Both the position numbers and the translations under genes were made by a program. From Neodontobutis hainanensis (taxonomy: Eukaryota > Chordata > Actinopteri > Gobiiformes > Odontobutidae), in contig JALDNG010000015.1 in NCBI GenBank assembly GCA_024349245.1, positions 16,217,001 through 16,281,000 of the forward strand: a stretch of 64,000 nt of DNA. Direction: 5' to 3'. Positions 34,173-46,190 of the stretch are shown here, in pieces (within the stretch, counting starts at the first letter, position 1; each line of letters begins with the position of its first letter). The notes under the pieces are model-generated. The model was not told where the DNA came from. It saw nothing but the letters and a program-made list of their open reading frames with translations, and did not search any database.

Positions 34173-35245
34173 AGTAATTATTTTTGTTCAGTAAAGCAAT
34201 GGCTATCAATTATTGAAATATCAACATCAGCCAATATTGTTCATCAGCCACAACAGCAAAACAAATATTGGATATCTGTATCAACTGAAAAAAAAATCAC
34301 ACTGGCCCAGACCTAATTTGATCAGTCATCAAACAATTTTTCAAATATATTTAGAATCAGGGCCAGTAGAGGGCACTGTTGTTACTGTAGCTACTGTTCA
34401 ACAAGTTTTCAACAACCTTAAATCTATTTCAACTCAGTCCTTTATATTTCACTTAGTAACCATCAAGCAAGTAGGTTAAGTAAAGTAAGTTTAGAGATTT
34501 TTCCTTTTAGGACGTGGAACACTAGCATCTTTGCATTGCTTCTATTTTAGCATTTAGCTAATGAGGCATATTTAACCTTAGCTGAACTTGACTCAAATAT
34601 ATTGTTTGTCCAGCAGGGTAAGGCTTGTTTTTTGTTGTAGCTGCCAATAAATGTCAAAGAGTGTTTTATGAGAGGATGGCAGACAGTGTGTAGGTGTTTG
34701 CAGAGTGAAAGTGTAAAACAGTGAATATCTAGTAGGTGAAGTAAAATGTATGTATATAGCACCTTTCACACGCAATGTTCAGAAGGTGTTTCACAAACAT
34801 AATGAAATACAACATAAAGTACAAATACATTATAAAATTATAACAACCCCGGGGCTATTTTTGATATAAGGCTTGTTTTAAAAATAATATCTTGAGTTGC
34901 TTTTTAAAAGCAGATGTGAAGTGGTGTAGGCTTTTCATTTGCAGAGGTTACTTTTGTTTCACCACTTAGTGTTTTTTTTACTTTTCTACTTCTTTTGGTC
35001 AAAAACTGATAAATATAAATATAAATATAAATAGGACTTATATATTATCTTTTCTTACTCTTTAACTCTAACAAACGTGATAAAATGAAAATGCATTTTA
35101 CAGATACATACAGTATTTTATTAGCATAGAGAAAATGCAATACAAATGCCTAAACACAAATAAATTCATTTTCACTTGAGAATTCAATGTCAAGGCAGTT
35201 TAAGGATGAAACTGGACAGATTCATCTGAGCTTCCACATTCAGTA

Positions 35246-35800
35246 TTATCCATAATAATCTCTCCCAGAGTATGAGTGTACAGCACGTGAGGTCTGCGTC
35301 AACACAACAATGATGACAATAAATAAAAGACAACCCAAAACAGTGGAGATTATGTTCAGTGTGCGAGCAGTGCCGCCGTAACTGCGGGCGCCCTCCACGT
35401 CCCCAACCACCTTCCGGTCTCTGGCCTGGACACAAATGATCAGACTGAATAAAAAAAATATCTATATATATCTAAATCAATCAATCTATCAATCTATATT
35501 TATATATTTATTTAAATATATTTATATATACATATATATAAAAAGGCTGGTTAAAAGCCCCACTGATCAGTTCAGATCTGAAGCACTGACCTTGACCGAG
35601 TGAATGAGGGCTGCCAGTCCCAGACAGCACGGGTTTGAATAAAGAAAACACAAGAGGGACCAGACGAAGTAGTCCTTGGGCATTTCTCCTGATGTGTTGA
35701 CGTTCACAGTGGTGTATTGGACCACAGACTGTCCCATAGGTTGTCCCGGGGGATAGTAGCCTCCCTGAAGTTGGACAGCATCTTCATGTGGGACGTTCAT
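35246..35800 (-). CDS. IFITM1/3-like antiviral transmembrane protein (copy C)
   Basis: Two exons: 35591-35800 (70 codons, ATG at 35800) and 35246-35425 (59 codons plus stop), giving 129 aa. Exon 1 differs from copy B by only a few residues (for example VPH versus VTH near the start) and keeps the PCC cysteines. Exon 2 keeps the ARDRKVVGD loop but lacks 12 bp in the transmembrane helix (CLTGLILFIV in B is CLLFIV here), so the helix is four residues shorter. It also lacks 3 bp near the end (SGRDYYG instead of SGRNNYYG). Both losses keep the frame and all splice sites are canonical. The GGAAACC promoter element is kept. It may be expressed, but the shortened membrane span could alter insertion or topology. 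Confidence 0.88.
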
Positions 35801-35806
35801 CTCTGC

Positions 35807-35847
<41 letters not shown>

Positions 35848-35925
35848 AGCAAAGTGAGTTCCCAGGAAGTCTCTAGGTATTTAAGGGCCCTGCTTTGGTT
35901 TCCTTTTACGCCTAAAGGGTTGGTC
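35801..35925 (-). promoter_or_regulatory. Promoter and CAG leader of IFITM-C
   Basis: On the minus strand: GGAAACCAAAGC, GGGCCCTTAAATACC, then a long interrupted (CAG)n directly before the ATG. Layout as in IFITM-A. An interferon-response role for GGAAACCAAAG is suggested only by similarity to GAAANNGAAA. Confidence 0.55.
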
Positions 35926-36081
35926 TACATACATTTTGTTCACAACCATTTCATAGATGTTGTGAAAAGAAAAAAAAAGAAAAGTTAATGGTTATTTATA
36001 TTTATATACACACACATATTTGTCAGTGTTAGTGTTGATATGTTGAATAAATATTACTTATTCACAATTTCATTTATTCTG

Positions 36082-38930
36082 TGTCCGGGGATTGGGTCGC
36101 CAAGGCTCCCGCCTTCGACTGCCACCCAATCCACATTGCACCGCCCCTTACGGTTCCTCCTGCAGGTGGTGGGCCCACGGGAGGCTCTCCACTACTCTGG
36201 AGTTGCCTGCGGTGAGAGGCGGCGGGCCGGTGTGGGTTTGCTCATTGCCCCCCGGCTCAGCCGCCATGTGTTGGAGTTCACCCCGGTGAACGAGAGGGTC
36301 GCTTCCCTGCGCCTTCGGGTCGGGGATAGGTCTCTCACTGTTGTTTGTGCTTACGGGCCAAATGGTAGTGTAGAGTACCCGGCCTTCTTGGAGTCTCTGG
36401 GAGGGGTGCTGGAAAGTGCTCCTACCGGGACTCCATCGTTCTACTGGGGACTTCAATGCTCACGTGGGTAGCGACAGTGACACCTGGAGGGGCGTGATTG
36501 GGAGGAACGGCCCCTGATCTGAACCCGAGTGGTGTTCTGTTATTGGACTTCTGTGCTAGCAACAGTTTGTCCATAACGAACACCATGTTCAAGCATAAGG
36601 GTGTCCATCAGTGCACGTGGCACCAGGACACCTAGGCCGGAGGTCGATGATCGACTTTGTAGTTGTTTCATCTGACCTCCGACCGTATGTCTTGGACACT
36701 CGGGTGAAGAGAGGGGCGGAGCTGTCAACTGATCACCACCTGGTGGTGAGTTGGATCCGATGGCGGGGGAGAAGGCGGGACAGACTTGGCAGACCCAAAC
36801 GTACTGTGAGGGTCTGTTGGGAACGTTTGGCCGAGTCCCCTGTCAGAGAGATCTTCAACTCCCACCTCCGACAGAGCTTCGACCAGATTCCGAGGGAGAC
36901 TGGAGACATTGAGTCCGAGTGGACCATGTTCTCCACCTCCATTGTCGACGCAGCCGCTCGAAGCTGTGGCCGCAAAGTCTCCGGTGCCTGTCGTGGCGGC
37001 AATCCCCGAACCCGGTGGTGGACACCGGAAGTAAGGGATGCCGTCAAGCTGAAGAAGGAGACCTATCGAGCCTGGTTGGCTTGTGGGACTCCTGAGGCAG
37101 CTGATAGGTACCGGCAGGCCAAGCGGGCTGCAGCACGGGTGGTTGTGGAGGCAAAAACTCGGGTCTGGGAGGAGTTCGGTGAGGCCATGGAAAAAGACTA
37201 TCGGTCGGCCTCGAAGAAATTCTGGCAAACCGTCCGACGCCTCAGGAGGGGGAAGCAGTGCCCTGCCAACACTGTTTACAGTGGAGGTGGAAATCTGCTG
37301 AACTCAACTGGGGATATTGTTGGACGGTGGAAGGAATACTTCGAGGATCTCCTCAACCCCACCGACACGTCTTCCAATGAGGAAGCAGAGGCCGAGGGCT
37401 CAGAGGTGGACTCGTCCATCACTCAGGCTGAAGTCACTGAGGTAGTTGGGAAGCTCCTCGGTGGCAAGGCACCGGGGGTGGATGAGATACGCCCTGAGTA
37501 CCTCAAGTCTCTGGATGTTGTGGGGCTGTCTTGGTTGACACGCCTCTGCAACATCGCGTGGCGTTTGGGGACAGTACCTCTGGACTGGCAGACCGGGGTG
37601 GTGGTCCCTCTTTTTAAGAAGGGGACCGGAGGGTGTGTTCCAACTACAGAGGATCACACTCCTCAGCCTCCCGGGAAAGTCTATGCCAGGGTACTGGAGA
37701 GGAGAATGCGCCGATAGTCGAACCTCAGATCCAGGAGGAACAATGCGGTTTTCGTCCCGGTCGTGGAACACTGGACCAGCTCTATACCCTCTCCAGGGTG
37801 CTGGAGGGTTTATGGGAGTTTGCCCAACCAGTCCACATGTGCTTTGTGGATCTGGAGAAGGCATTCGACTGTGTCCTCGTGGTGCCCTGTGGGGTGCTCT
37901 GGGAGTATGGGGTCCGGGGCCCTTTGCTAAGGGCTATCCGGTCCCTGTACGATCGGAGCAGGAGCTTGGTTCGCATTGCCGGCAGTAAGTCAGACCTGTT
38001 CCCGGTGAATGTTGGACTCCGGCAGGGCTGCCCTTTGTCACCGGTCCTGTTCATTATCTTTATGGACAGGATTTCTAGGCGCAGCCAGGGGCCGGAGGGA
38101 GTCTGGTTTGGGGACCACAGGATTCCATCTCTGCTTTTTGCAGATGATGTTGTCCTGTTGGCTCCATCAAGCCAGGACCTTCAATGTTCACTGGGGCGGT
38201 TTGCAGCCGAGTGTGAAGCGGCTGGGATGAGGATCAGCACCTCCAAGTCTGAGACCATGGTTTTCAGTCGGAAAAGGGTGGCTTGCCCCATCCAGGTTGG
38301 TGGAGAGCTCCTGCCTCAAGTGGAGGAGTTTAAGTATCTCGGGGTCTTGTTCACGAGTGAGGGAAGGAAGGAGCGTGAGATCGACAGACGGATCGGTGCA
38401 GCTTCTGCAGTAATGCGGTCGATGTACCGGTCTGTCGTGGTGAAGAAGGAGCTGAGCTGTAAGGCAAAGCTCTCGATTTACCAGTCGATCTACGTTCCTA
38501 CTCTCACCTATGGTCATGAGCTTTGGGTCATGACCGAAAGAACAAGATCCCGGATACAGGCGGCCGAAATGAGCTTTCTCCGCAGAGTGGCGAGGTGAGG
38601 AGCTCCGTCACTCGGGAGGAGCTCAAAGTAGAGCCGCTGCTCCTTCACATCGAGAGGAGCCAGCTGAGGTGGCTCGGGCATCTGTTTCGGATGCCTCCCG
38701 GACGCCTCCCTAGGGAGGTGTTCCGGGCATGTCCCACCGGGAGGAGACCTCGGGGAAGACCTAGGACACGCTGGAGGGACTATGTCTCTCGGCTGACCTG
38801 GGAACGCCTCGGTATCCCCCCGGAAGAGCTGGAGGAAGTGTCTGGGGAGAGGGAAGTCTGGGCTTCTCTGCTTAGACTGCTGCCCCCGCGACCCGGCCCC
38901 GGATAAGCGGTAGAAGATGGATGGATGGAT
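36082..38930 (+). mobile_element. Rex3 (RTE-clade) LINE, nearly full coding region
   Basis: The endonuclease part is broken across frames (GDFNAH-like segment near 36450, DFVVVSSDL and STDHHLVV at 36650-36750). The reverse transcriptase has GVDEIRPEYL, CGFRPGRGTLDQ, MCFVDLEKAFDCV, GLRQGCPLSPVLF and SLLFADDVVLLA (FADD catalytic pair near 38140). A GRRPRGRPRTRW tail follows and the element ends in GATG repeats. The sequence TGGCAGACCGGGGTGGTGGT at 37586-37605 and the stretch at 38023-38043 equal the standard Rex3 primer sites, which fixes the family. Single-base indels (near 37640 and 37716) split the ORF. The first 100 bp are inverted. It is inserted between IFITM-C and an L2-like LINE and is absent from unit A. 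Confidence 0.95.
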
Positions 38931-38933
38931 GGA

Positions 38934-41460
38934 CAATTTCATTTACATTTAGTCATTTGGCAGACGCTTTTATCCAAAGCGACTTACAAGTGAGGAAAAC
39001 AATGGAAGCAATTTTACAACACAAGGTAACAAAAAAAAGTGCACAAAAAACTAGTCAGTTAGAACCCAGCACAGTATACAAAACTATGGATAGGAGAGAA
39101 TTTTTATTTAATTTTTTTTCTTAAATAGAGAAGGAATAAATAGAAAGGAAGCAGAATTCAGGTTTGTCAGTCAGGTGTTGATGGAAAAGATGTGTTTTGA
39201 GGCGTTTTTTAAAGAATCTGCTGATCTTGTAGCAGCTGGTAGATCATTCCACCAATGTGGAACAGATCCAGAAAAAGTATGTGAGAGTGATTTTTTTACT
39301 TTTTGGGATAGTACCACCAGATGTTGTTCATTTGCAGAGCGCAAGGATCTGGTAGGAACATAGGTCGGGCGTCAACAATGTAACCTAATAAAGAGGAGTG
39401 ATGTGCGCTCTCTTTGGTTCATTAAAGACCACTCTTGCTGCTGCATTCTGGATGAGCTGCAGAGGTTTGGTTGTGCAAGCAGGGAGTCCAGCCAGTAGAG
39501 CATTGCAATAATCCAGTTTGGACAAGACAAGAGCCTGGACTAGGATTTGCGTAGAGTGCTCTGATAGGAAAGGTCTAATTTTCCTAATGTTGTAGAGGAT
39601 GAATCTACAGGACCTGGTGGTGCTGGCAACATGACTTGTGAAGTTTAGTTGATCATCAATTACCACTCCCAGATTTCTGGCAGTGCTGGACGGTGTAATG
39701 GTTGATGAGCCTAGTTGAATGGAGAGGTTGTGGCGGGTCTTTGGTTTGGCCAGAATCACTAGCAGTTCTGTTTTTGCAAGGTTCAGCTGCAGGTGATGGT
39801 TCTTCATCCAAAGTGAGATGTCACTCAGGCACGCCGAGACACGAGCAGAGACCGTCGGATCATCAGGTTGAAATGACAAGTGGAGTTGAGTGTCATCTGC
39901 AGCAGTGATAGGAAAAGCCATGTTTCTGAATGACAGAGACAAGGGATGTCATGTATATGGAAAAGAGTAGCGGTCCAAGCACTGAGCCCTGTGGCACCCC
40001 TGTATTGAGATGTTGGGACTCAGAAACCTCGTTTCTCCAGGATACTCTGAATGACCTACCCGAGAGGTAAGACTTGAACCATTGGAACGCCATTCCAGAG
40101 ACACCCATCGCACTGAGAGAAGACAGGAGGATGATTAACAGTGTCAAAGGCAGCAGACAGATCCAGTAAGATGAGTACAGATGTCTTGGATGTTGCCTTT
40201 GCCAGTCTCAAGGTTTCGGTGACTGAGAGCAGTGCAGTTTTGGTGTAATGTTCTCTCTTCAACAGGTGGTGGCACAGAGAACTGGCTGCTGCTGATGGCG
40301 GTCATTTTCTTTACAAAGAAAGACGCAAAATCTTCTGTTAAATCCGATGAAAACGGGGGAGCAGGCGGACAAAAGAGGGAAAAAAAGGTTTTAAAGAGAG
40401 TGCTTGAGTCAGGTGAGTTGATTAACTAAGAATGGTAGTAGGCGGTTTTTGCAGAAGTGACACCAGCAGAGAAAATAGAGAGGAGAGCCTGGTAGAGACA
40501 GAGGTTAGTAAGATCTTTTGACTTGCGCCATTTTCTCTTAGCTGACCGGAGGCTGGCGCAATGCTTGCGTAGAACATTTGATAACCAGGGGGCAGACGAG
40601 GTTGTATGGGCTGGTCTAGATGTAAGAGGATATACGTTGTCCAAGCAGGATGAAAACGTGAGTTTCAGTGGCGGTGTTGGTGTTTAAAAAAGAGAGTTCC
40701 TCAGAGGGGAGGAGACGAAAAAAGCGGGAGGGACTGAGTGAACGCAGGTTGCATCGGAAAGTGACCAGCGGTAAAACAATTGCAGTGTCTGAAGAAGTTA
40801 GGTCGAGGTCGAGAGTTATGAAGAAATGATCAGGCGTGTGCAGTGACGTGACCTGAGTGTGCCAAGTGGAACAGTACCTTGTGTAGATAAGATCTAGGTT
40901 ACCAGACTTGTGAGTTGCTGATGTGGAGAACTGCTTGAGGTCAAATGATGCAGTCAGGTTACTGAAGTTAGCAGCCTGTGGCTTTTCAAGGTGGATGTTG
41001 AAGTCTCCTAATACCACCAGAGGAGTACCATCCTTAGGGAAGGATGAAAGAAGCACATTCACCTCCTCCAAGAAATGTCTGAGCTGACCTGGGGGTCGAT
41101 AGATAGAGAACTACAAATTGACTTTTAAGAAGGTGGGTGATGGTAACAGCATGGAACTCGAAGGAGCTGTTGTCACACAACGGTGATAGGTGTTTGAACT
41201 TCCAGTCGGTAGGGATAAGTAGTCCGGTCCCTCCACCCCTTCCTGTGACGCGAGGACTGTGGGAGAAAGTGTGATTATGGGAGAGGGCAGCGGAAGTGGC
41301 AGAGTCCTCTGGTTTGATCCATGTTTCTGTAAGTGCTACAACTGAAAGACCAGAATGTTGAATGAAATAAAAGTAATAAAATCGGCTTTGTTCACAGCAG
41401 ACTGACAGTTCCACAAGCCTGTTGGGAAAGTAGAAGGGACAGTTATGGACAGTCATATAA
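38934..41460 (-). mobile_element. L2-like LINE with endonuclease and RT, broken
   Basis: From 41460 downward: endonuclease pieces (LVVLGDFNIHLEKP, GNLDLIYTRY, TPDHFFITLDL), then RT pieces LILLDLSAAFDTVNH, GVPQGSVLGPLLFSIYMTSL, ADDTQLHLSF, NLGVVIDDQL and LDYCNALLAGLPA. The 3' tail on the minus strand reads GTCGCTTTGGATAAAAGCG followed by TAAATG units. Frameshifts between blocks make it inactive. The tail is shared with the SINEs in this window. Confidence 0.9.
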
Positions 41461-41699
41461 CATGCAGATTATTATGGTTGCATCGCCTTCTGTGTAAAAC
41501 AGATGATAATGTCCCTGTTGAAATGACAGTAGGGATTTTAAAACACATTGAAGTAGAGCAGAAAATGAAATATGCAAGAAGAAATGAAAAGCCGAAATAA
41601 TAAATAAAGTGCAAACAATTAGTACAAAAAAGTGCAATACTCAGGTGCCCTGTGGGTGTGTCCCTGCTCGGTGGAGTCGCGTGCAGGAAGAGTTGATGG

Positions 41700-42945
41700 T
41701 CTTTACTCTCTTTGGTCTTTCAGCTCTGGCATAGACACTGCATCCCATCTCAAAGAGATGCATTCAAAAAGGTCATTCATCGCCCCCTCCATTACCTTCC
41801 TCAATTGGCTCGTTTGTTTTCAGACCAGTGACTGAGGCTGGGGTCTACAAAGCCCTCAAGCAGGTGGAAACAATCTTGATCCTTTTTTTCACAAAACGTC
41901 AAAAGATTTTATAACTGAACCTCTGACATATCTTTTTAACCTTTGCCTTTCAATCAATGTCATCCCTGTTGTCTAAAAGTCTGCATTTGTTCTTCTCTTG
42001 CTGAATGGCAAGATCTCAATAACTACAGGCCGATATCAAAGTTATGTATCCTGGCAAAGGTCTTTGAGAAAAAGTTTGCTTAAAAACAGCTTAAAAAATG
42101 TATTGAGGTTCATGAAATTATATCAAACAACCAATCTGGTTTCTGAAAACTACACAGCACAATAACTGCTGCAGTTAAAGTAGTTAATGATATCATTGTG
42201 GCTTTTGATTGTAAAAAGTTCTGTACAGTGTTGTTTGATGACTTGTCAAAGGCCTTTGACACTGTCGATCATGCCACCTTGTTGGCTTCATAAAGCTGGT
42301 CTGTCTGACACTGCTGTCAGGTAGAGCTCAGTGTGTACACCTAGTTGGCATGTACTACTTTCTTTCAGTAACTAAAGGAGTACTGTTCTGTTCAAAATGT
42401 GTCAAATGCCTTTTTTCACTTTTATGCTGATGACACAGTTATCTTTTGTTCCTCACCTTCTATTGAGCAAGCTTTTGATTTCTTGCAGTCTGCGTTTGAT
42501 GCTGAGGCTAGTGTTAAATGCAGACAAATCTAAAGTTATGGTCTTCTCATCTTGTACAAAAACTGAAGCTAAAGCTTAGTTTTCTTTTTAGAAACAAATC
42601 CTGTGTCTCTGTTTATCCCAGGAAACATACCTTTATTGGATTACGGGCGATCTCCTTTTGATGAATTCATCTGCTCATCTTTTTAAAAAACTGGACACTG
42701 TTTGTCACTGTGCTTTACGTTTTATGACTGGCAGTAGAAATTGTGTTCAGCATTGTACATTGTATGTTGCAGAGAAGAATTTAAAACCAAACTAAAGAAG
42801 CATGAAAGGAATGAGCTTGGTAAATGTAAATGTTTAAACTTGCACAATCTGACTCTTTTATGTGTTTGATAATGTCTTGTATTTGTCTGAAACCGTGTGT
42901 AATGCCGACTTCATAGCCAGGACACTCTTATAATCTCATATATAT
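41700..42945 (+). mobile_element. Degenerate LINE reverse transcriptase
   Basis: Short frames encode DLNNYRPISKL-like, DDLSKAFDTVDHATLL and FYADDTVIF motifs of a non-LTR RT, with many stops. The clade cannot be fixed by eye. Confidence 0.72.
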
Positions 42946-42978
42946 TTATATATTGCACACCCTGCACCTTGTGTAAAA

Positions 42979-43912
42979 CAAGTGTTAATATTGTTGACGA
43001 AAACTATGAGGAAAATGTTGTCAACAAGGGTTTTCTGCGACCGAAAACGAAACGAAAACTAAATAAAAAATAATTTATGAGGGCTAAAACGATTGCTAAA
43101 TATACAGACATCTTTGTCAACGAATAAAAAACGAGACGAAAACAACTTGTGACAAAAAACAGTCAGGAGAAGAAAAAGATTAAGTGGCACAGGCGGGATG
43201 AGTCAAGTAAGCCAATCAGAGCGCGCCTTGTTGAACAAAAATGTTGGAAAAAGCGGTCTGACCTGTGGTCTCATTTCAAGTTTGAGAACAAAGAAAGCGA
43301 ATCGAAGTACATCAATATTTGCATTAGATGTTTATGATTCCAGTGTTTATGTAGCATAAGAAATATCCTCCTGTTCAATGCACTTTAAGTTCAAATATGG
43401 TTTAAATGGTACGTTTATTATTATTATTTAGCTTTCTTGGGCAGTAAGGGCATTTGATAATATGCACATTTATTTAATTTACTTTAAAATAAGCAGTGAA
43501 TGCGTATTTTGCATCTCTTTGACACACACTAATGTATTCTTGTTTTATATTAAAATAGACAGAAAGATGTTTTTTACTACTGGTATTGTTTTTCATTGTT
43601 TGAAACTATTTTCAATAAAGGCAGTTGTGTTGAAATAAACAGTGTGAAATGTTTGCACATTTAAATCTCAATTCTAAGAAAGTATAGTTTTATGTCTGAT
43701 ACAGAAGGTCAAAATTATTACCTCATGAAAAATCTTTTGATTTCAGTCGACTAAATCTATTTTAAATTTTAGTCGACTAAAAGTGCATTACATTTTAGTC
43801 GACTAAACCTAGACTAAAACGTAAACAAATAAAAAGACTGAAACTAAAAATAATTTCAGGCAAAAAACTAAGTCTAAAACTAAATTAAAATTCCTTGTCA
43901 AAATGAACACTG
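42979..43912. mobile_element. hAT-type MITE, full length
   Basis: Ends CAAGTGTTAATATTG and, inverted, CAGTGTTCATTTTGAC. Flanked by GTGTAAAA (42971-42978) and GTGTAAAC (43913-43920), an 8-bp target duplication with one difference. About 934 bp, with TTTTAGTCGACTAAA subterminal repeats and no transposase. Confidence 0.78.
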
Positions 43913-44030
43913 GTGTAAACAGGAAATACAATCACCAGAGTGAAAGTCTGTCTTCATAAAAACCCACACAACTCTCTCTCTTTGTTGAATGTTTAAGCTT
44001 CAATAACAGTTTCAGATGTGCACACACAGT

Positions 44031-45170
44031 GGCAAGAAAAAGTACTTGAACCGTTTGGAATTTTATGGTTTTCTGAATAAATTTGTCTGGGGTATTGACA
44101 AATATAAAGTGTCTAAAAATAAATACACAAAAATTGAGGAGAAATTTTAGTCCATTTTTCCTGCAGAACTGCTTTAGCTCTGTCATATTCTTTGCACGTC
44201 TCATGTGTGTGGCCCTCTTCAAGTCAATCCATAGCATCTCTAATGCGTTGAGGTCTGGGCTCTGACTTGGCCACTCCAAAAGGCAGATTTTGGTTTTCTG
44301 AAGCCTTTCTGTTGTGGACTTGAGTCGGTGTTTTGGGTTGTTGTCCTGTTGCATCACCCAACTTCTACACAGTTTCAGCTGACAAACAAACATCCTAACA
44401 TTATCCTGAAGAATTGTCTGATATACTTGGAATGTGTGATTGAAGCCGGCCAGGCCCTGATGCAGCAAAATAGGCCTAAATCACAATGTTTTCTCCACCA
44501 AACTTTACAGCTGGGATGATGTTTTCATGATGATATGCCATGCCCTCTCTACGCCAGAGCGCTGCGCTGTGTTTTTTCCAAATAGTTCAATCTAAGTTTC
44601 ATCAGTCCACAAAACATTTTTCCAGTACCACTGTGGAGTGTCACTTTGCTCTTTTACAAACTTCAGACGTGCAGCAATGTTCTTTATAGTAAGCAGTGGT
44701 TGCCTTCGTGGTCTCCTGCGATGGATACCCTGCTTGTTCAGTGTTTTACGTATTGTAGACTCACAAACAAAGATGTTGGCAAGTTCCAATGATGTCCAAA
44801 TCTTTGGCTGTCATTCGGGCTGTTTCTTTACCTCACTGATGAGTCTTTGTTGTGCTCTTGGTGTTTTTTTGTCTGGGCGCCCACTTCTTGGTAGAGTAGC
44901 AATAGTCCCAAAGCTTCTTCATTTGTAGATTGTTTGCCTAACTGTAGACTGGTGAATTTATAAAGTCTTTGAAATCCAGCTTTATGTAGAGCAACAATTC
45001 TTGATTGTAGCTCCTCTAAAATCTCTTTTGGTGAGGCATGGCTCACATAAGTGTGTTCTTCTTGTACAAGGCAAACTCTAAAAGTTTGAGGGGTTTTAAT
45101 TTGTCAAAGTAGCACACCTCCAAATACAGGTGGGCTAAAACCTAACTCCAATTCAGCTTTTTTTTTTTTT
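44031..45170 (-). mobile_element. Tc1-like DNA transposon, broken
   Basis: The terminal sequence on plus is CAGTGGCAAGAAAAAGTAC. The minus strand encodes a degraded N-terminal helix-turn-helix (SRIVALHKAGF), then ISVCEST-like codons IRKTLNKQGIHRRRPRRQP, NVLWTDET (first catalytic Asp), QQDNNPKHRLKST (second Asp) and SQSPDLNALEMLWIDLKR (last catalytic residue region). Frameshifts separate the pieces. The right end is truncated in an A/T tract. Confidence 0.85.
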
Positions 45171-45258
45171 CGGGTTGAAAAAAAAAAAAAAAAGGAAAAT
45201 GTCTGCATCTTTCAAGAAGACTTCATCACATGCTCTGTCAAAGTTCTCCACTGTGTGG

Positions 45259-45752
45259 CTGGTCAGTAAAGGCCTTAAAGATGAAAAACTAATGACACCA
45301 GACTTAAACCATATTGAGAGCTTCTGGGCCCTTCTTAAGCAGGACATATACAGTGAAGGTAAACCGTACACCCCTCTGAAGGGGAGGCTGTGGTTGCGGC
45401 TGCACAAAAAATTGATTCTGATAAGATCAAGAAACTGACTGACTCTGTAAATGGAAGGTTTGTGATTGTGGGTGGCTATATTGGTCACAGGTAATTTTTT
45501 TGAAATTTCATTAAAGCGTATTTGTGAATTTTGAGTTTGTTTATTATTCACACTTTAACATCACACTTGCCTAATAATGGTGTACATGAAGATATTCTCT
45601 TAAGAAAGCCAAATCTTTTTTCCCTACACTTTAATGTAGTTCAGATTTGAGGGTTTAACATTTTGGATTGGCCAAGAGCACTGTAGTTTTACAATAACAA
45701 AATGAATCCTCAAAAATACAACTTGCCTAATAATTGTGGACACAGTGCATTT
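45259..45752 (+). pseudogene. Second Tc1-type transposase, C-terminal fragment (copy B)
   Basis: Same as 27747-28236, with TPDLNHIESFWALLKQDIYS and the terminal inverted-repeat sequence CAACTTGCCTAATAATTGTG. Confidence 0.82.
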
Positions 45753-45799
45753 AGGAAATATGTTATGTGTGTATAAGTCTTACCAAACCAATATAAAAT

Positions 45800-46190
45800 A
45801 CTTGTTCAGGTGAGTACATTCAGCTCAATGTAAAAAAATAATAAAATAAAAAGAAACTGTGTATAATGTTGTAATGACAAACATTTGAGAAACAGAATCC
45901 TAACTTTTCTTTTAAACAAAGGAAACTTGGCTCGTCTGTGACAGTTACAACGCTGCCATAAATCAGTTTCAGGCCTAAACCGTTACAGTCAGACAGGAAA
46001 GACATTTAGAGAAAAAAGATGCTTTAATTAGAAAGGATTTGATTTTAGGCACTAATCACACATCTGATATTAAAATAAAGCACAAGTTACTGTAGGATTA
46101 ATATCACTTTGACAGTTGGGATACATGATGAACAGCTGGAGGTGCAACACCAAGCACCTCTTCTAGACATGTTTAGGAAGCACAATCTCC
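45800..46190 (-). repeat. 400-bp block beside catalase 3' end (copy 4)
   Basis: Homologous to the blocks in both palindrome arms and in unit A; lies about 350 bp beyond the last exon of intact catalase. Confidence 0.72.

Larger units (their letters stand above)
33346..35886 (-). repeat. Tandem duplication unit B, first part
   Basis: Direct repeat of 17525-20076. It differs by short indels and by retaining the full IFITM promoter. Confidence 0.88.

Noticed and set aside
36148..38942. Several long minus-strand frames (for example 167 codons at 36725-37228)
   Set aside because: Antisense shadows of the Rex3 coding strand, which carries the conserved RT motifs.
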